From an uncultured Bacilli bacterium (GTDB taxonomy: Bacteria; Bacillota_I; Bacilli_A; RF39; UBA660): a DNA stretch of 43,557 bases. Of this stretch, positions 41,307-43,557 are shown piece by piece. Every line of letters starts with the position of its first letter. The first letter of the stretch is position 1. Location of the stretch: assembly GCA_934101345.1 (NCBI GenBank), contig CAKOQV010000003.1, positions 1 to 43,557 of the forward strand, given 5' to 3'. The translations under genes were made by a program, and so were the position numbers. The notes under the pieces were generated by a model. That model worked only from the letters and a program-made list of their open reading frames with translations. It made no database searches and had not been told where the DNA came from.

Positions 41307-42437
41307 ATGAAAAAAGAATCAAAATTTAAAGTAGAAAATTGTATTTTAATACCAATTATATTATTTGCTATTATTAGCATTGTTACTATATATTGTACAA
41401 GAGATTTACTGGCTAGTGATTATCAAAACTTATTTATTAAACAGGGGCTCTGGTATCTACTGGGATTTGCTATTGCTTATGTTATGATGCTATTTGGTAA
41501 TAAATTCCTTTATAATAATGCTTATATATTTTATATAGTTGGTGTTGTTCTCCTGATACTGGTATTATTTTTAGGTAAACCTATTAATAATGCAAGGTGC
41601 TGGTTTATTATTCCATATATAGGTAGTTTTCAGCCGTCAGAGTTTATGAAAATATTTTTAATAATTACTTTATCAAGAATGATAAATGATTTCAATGAAG
41701 AAAGAAGAAGTAATGATGTTGGGGAAGAATTTAAGTTTTTAATTAAAGTACTTGTGGTTGTTGGTATACCTTCAATATTAACTTTTATTGAACCTGACAC
41801 TGGTGCCGTTCTTATTTATTTTATTATTACTATTGTAATGCTTTTTGTAGGTGGTTTTAAAAGTAGATGGTTTATTATTACTATTGGTACTATTGTAGTA
41901 CTTGGTGGTATGTTCTTAGGACTATACTTTTTAAAACAAGATTTATTTATTAAGATATTTGGTACTAGTTTCTTTTACCGAATGGATAGAATACTTAATT
42001 GGTCTAGTTCTAGTGGTCTACAGCTTACTAATGGACTTACTGCGATTGGTTCTGGAGGACTATTTGGACATGGATTTAATCATACTCCAATATATTTTCC
42101 TGAAATGCAAACAGACTTTATTTTTGCAGTATTTGCTTCAAATTTTGGCTTTGTTGGAGTAATAGCACTACTATCTCTTATTGTATATTTTGATATTAAT
42201 ATTGTTAAACTAGGTGGTAAATCTTATAATAATAATGATAAACTACTTACTGGTGGAATAATTGCTGTATTACTCTTTCAGCAGATACATAATATTAGTA
42301 TGACTATTGGATTACTTCCTATAATGGGTATTACACTTCCTTTTATATCTTATGGAGGATCATCTTTACTTTCATATATGATATTAATTGGAATGCTATT
42401 TAATATATCAAATGAAAACTTAAGATTTAAGAACTAA
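41307..42437 (+). CDS. rodA: RodA/FtsW/SpoVE-family peptidoglycan polymerase
   Basis: 376 residues with about ten membrane segments. SEDS family motifs: FQPSEFMKIFLIITLSRM, FIEPDTGAVLIYF (catalytic Asp), PEMQTDFIFAVFASNFGFVG and LPFISYGGSSLLSYM. It polymerises lipid II with a class B penicillin-binding protein. The short length and the RodA-like middle favour RodA, but FtsW or SpoVE cannot be excluded, and spore formers carry several copies. A terminator overlaps its stop codon. Confidence 0.88.
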   Translation: MKKESKFKVENCILIPIILFAIISIVTIYCTRDLLASDYQNLFIKQGLWYLLGFAIAYVMMLFGNKFLYNNAYIFYIVGVVLLILVLFLGKPINNARCWFIIPYIGSFQPSEFMKIFLIITLSRMINDFNEERRSNDVGEEFKFLIKVLVVVGIPSILTFIEPDTGAVLIYFIITIVMLFVGGFKSRWFIITIGTIVVLGGMFLGLYFLKQDLFIKIFGTSFFYRMDRILNWSSSSGLQLTNGLTAIGSGGLFGHGFNHTPIYFPEMQTDFIFAVFASNFGFVGVIALLSLIVYFDINIVKLGGKSYNNNDKLLTGGIIAVLLFQQIHNISMTIGLLPIMGITLPFISYGGSSLLSYMILIGMLFNISNENLRFKN

Positions 42438-42450
42438 TCTTAAGTTTTTT
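42417..42450 (+). terminator. Intrinsic terminator of the RodA/FtsW-family gene
   Basis: ACTTAAGATT pairs with AATCTTAAGT, followed by T6; the stop codon lies inside. Confidence 0.85.
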
Positions 42451-42499
42451 ATGTAATAGGAACTTGAGACTTAACTAGTACTATTTTGATGTACGACTA

Positions 42500-42645
42500 A
42501 AATTGAGACTGAATCTCACTTATTTAAAAATGTTTACAAGTAGTTACGAAAGTACAAGTCTTTCTTGTGACACGCATAAATTACCTACTATTTTTTAGAT
42601 ATCATTTATGTGCTCATTCTATAACTACCTTCTTGATATTATTAT
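42500..42645 (-). ncRNA. Candidate structured RNA upstream of tnpB
   Basis: Read on the minus strand, an extended -10 (TGTTATAAT) is followed by AAGGUAGUUA, which pairs with UAACUACUU about 90 nt later. Inside are GCACAUAAAU/AUUUAUGCGUGU and the hairpin ACAAG-AAAGA-CUUGU. A last hairpin TGAGA-TTCAG-TCTCA precedes ATTTTA, a weak terminator. Strand and ends are tentative; the same helices could form in plus-strand RNA or in single-stranded transposon DNA. Confidence 0.45.
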
Positions 42646-42715
42646 AACATTTTAATTACTGAAAATAAAGATAATTTTTATTAGAAAAATAAACGAACAA
42701 TTGTATGAAAATATA

Positions 42716-42744
42716 TTGACAATATTTTAGGCATGTGATATCAT
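42716..42744 (+). promoter_or_regulatory. Promoter of tnpB
   Basis: TTGACA, a 17-base spacer, TATCAT, then AAGGTGGTGAGG before the ATG at 42767. Confidence 0.7.
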
Positions 42745-42766
42745 TTATTCGTAAGGTGGTGAGGTT

Positions 42767-43557
42767 ATGTACAAAGCATATAAGTTTAGATTATATCCTA
42801 ATAATAAGCAAATAGAATTAATAAATAAAACTTTTGGAAGTAGTAGATATGTATATAATCACTACCTAAATAAGATGAAAAATAATGGCTATGTAAGTGC
42901 CTATACCAATATAAAAGATTATACTAGTACTTTAAAGTATGATACAGTATTTCTACAAGAAATAGATAGTATTGTAATAAGAGAATCTCTATTTAATTTA
43001 GATAATGCTTATAAAAAACTATTTAATAAAACAGGTGGATACCCTAAGTTTAAGAGTAAATATAATAGAAACAGTTATAATACCACTGCTGTATATAATA
43101 ACTATAAAGATAAAGAATATTGTAATATAGAGTTAGATTTAACTAATAGACAAATAAAATTACCAAAATTAAAATGTGTAAAAATTAGAGGATATAGAAA
43201 TACAGATAATATTAACGGTAAAATAAAAAGTGCTACTATATCAAGAGAAGCAAATGGTAAATATTATGTATCTGTTTTATATGAAATGTATGATAAAGTA
43301 CCAGAAATAAATCATAGAACTATTGTAGGGATAGATTTAGGTATAAAGAAGTTATTAACCTTATCAGATGGAACAACCTATGATAATAATAAATATATAG
43401 ATAAATATGAAAAAAGAATAAAAAGAAAACAAAGAGAACTATCTAGAAAAGAAAAAGGTAGTAAAAATTACTATAAATGCAAAAAAGAACTAGCAGTTCT
43501 TCATAGTAAACTAGCTAATGCTAGAAAGTATTATATACATAAAATAACTAAAGATAT
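42767..43557 (+). CDS. tnpB: TnpB (IS200/IS605-type OrfB), 3' end outside window
   Basis: 263 codons are visible and the frame is open at the edge. The N-terminus MYKAYKFRLYPNNKQIELIN is the classic OrfB helix-turn-helix start. The wedge region has GGYPKFKSKYNRNSYNT, and the first RuvC catalytic Asp is at about residue 190 in VGIDLGIKKLLTLSDG. RuvC-II, the zinc finger and the guide-RNA end lie beyond the window. TnpB is an RNA-guided nuclease that helps keep the element in place. No tnpA is seen upstream, so this looks like a tnpB-only element. Confidence 0.92.
   Translation, partial: MYKAYKFRLYPNNKQIELINKTFGSSRYVYNHYLNKMKNNGYVSAYTNIKDYTSTLKYDTVFLQEIDSIVIRESLFNLDNAYKKLFNKTGGYPKFKSKYNRNSYNTTAVYNNYKDKEYCNIELDLTNRQIKLPKLKCVKIRGYRNTDNINGKIKSATISREANGKYYVSVLYEMYDKVPEINHRTIVGIDLGIKKLLTLSDGTTYDNNKYIDKYEKRIKRKQRELSRKEKGSKNYYKCKKELAVLHSKLANARKYYIHKITKD

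Overview
The window is very AT-rich chromosomal DNA from a low-GC Gram-positive (Firmicutes/Bacilli-type) bacterium, probably a gut lineage near the Erysipelotrichales/RF39 group. This is inferred from composition and gene content, not from any search. The evidence is a T-box on pheST and another on aspS, AGGTGA-type ribosome binding sites, many near-consensus sigma-A promoters, a BspA-type leucine-rich surface protein, and a class B sortase. A set of sporulation genes (a CotZ-like coat protein, yqfC, yqfD, spoIVB, spoIIM) suggests a spore former.

Layout. 1-1614: 3' part of a BspA-like surface protein. 1.8-6.3 kb: frr, then a Phe T-box leader, a small unknown gene, pheS and pheT. 6.4-8.4 kb: CotZ-like gene facing yqfC-yqfD. 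8.5-11.7 kb: a sortase-anchored beta-helix surface protein broken by an in-frame TAA, then sortase B and an unknown membrane-anchored protein. 11.8-12.4 kb: a CdiA-CT-like nuclease gene with a convergent antisense RNA. 12.6-14.6 kb: nusB-xseA-xseB, then a candidate small RNA. 14.9-20.8 kb: spoIVB, small unknown genes, a ZIP metal transporter, spoIIM and mnmA. 21-22.8 kb: an XRE regulator, a small lipoprotein and a Cys-rich peptide. 22.8-28.8 kb: phosphohexomutase, Xer recombinase, membrane proteins, rarA and tcdA. 28.8-29.0 kb: a free-standing structured RNA. 29.3-32.7 kb: aspS with a very compact T-box, followed by a divergent ClpX-like ATPase. 32.8-33.4 kb: a PBECR-like nuclease gene, again with a convergent RNA. 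33.5-42.4 kb: an ABC-2 exporter, a frameshifted small gene, a YgjP peptidase, a DUF2207 protein, LemA, a thioredoxin reductase, lgt and a RodA/FtsW-family gene. The right edge cuts a TnpB gene.

Two layers of structure are not explained by the protein genes. First, two stand-alone nuclease-toxin-like genes, 20 kb apart and unrelated in sequence, are built alike. Each has its own near-consensus promoter, no protein antitoxin or immunity gene beside it, and a second strong promoter facing the gene's 3' end. That second promoter drives a short RNA with a compact hairpin or three-way fold and a U-tract, antisense to the last codons. This is the best candidate here for an undescribed toxin/RNA-antidote arrangement. 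Second, intergenic regions carry two related families of covarying hairpins: six copies of a three-hairpin element in both orientations, and three clusters of tandem hairpins. Their loops are purine-rich and usually fit GAC...GGC. Stem sequences differ between copies while pairing is kept, so structure appears to be what is conserved.

Limits: all family names come from reading motifs in the translations, RNA folds were made by eye, and no database or folding program was run.
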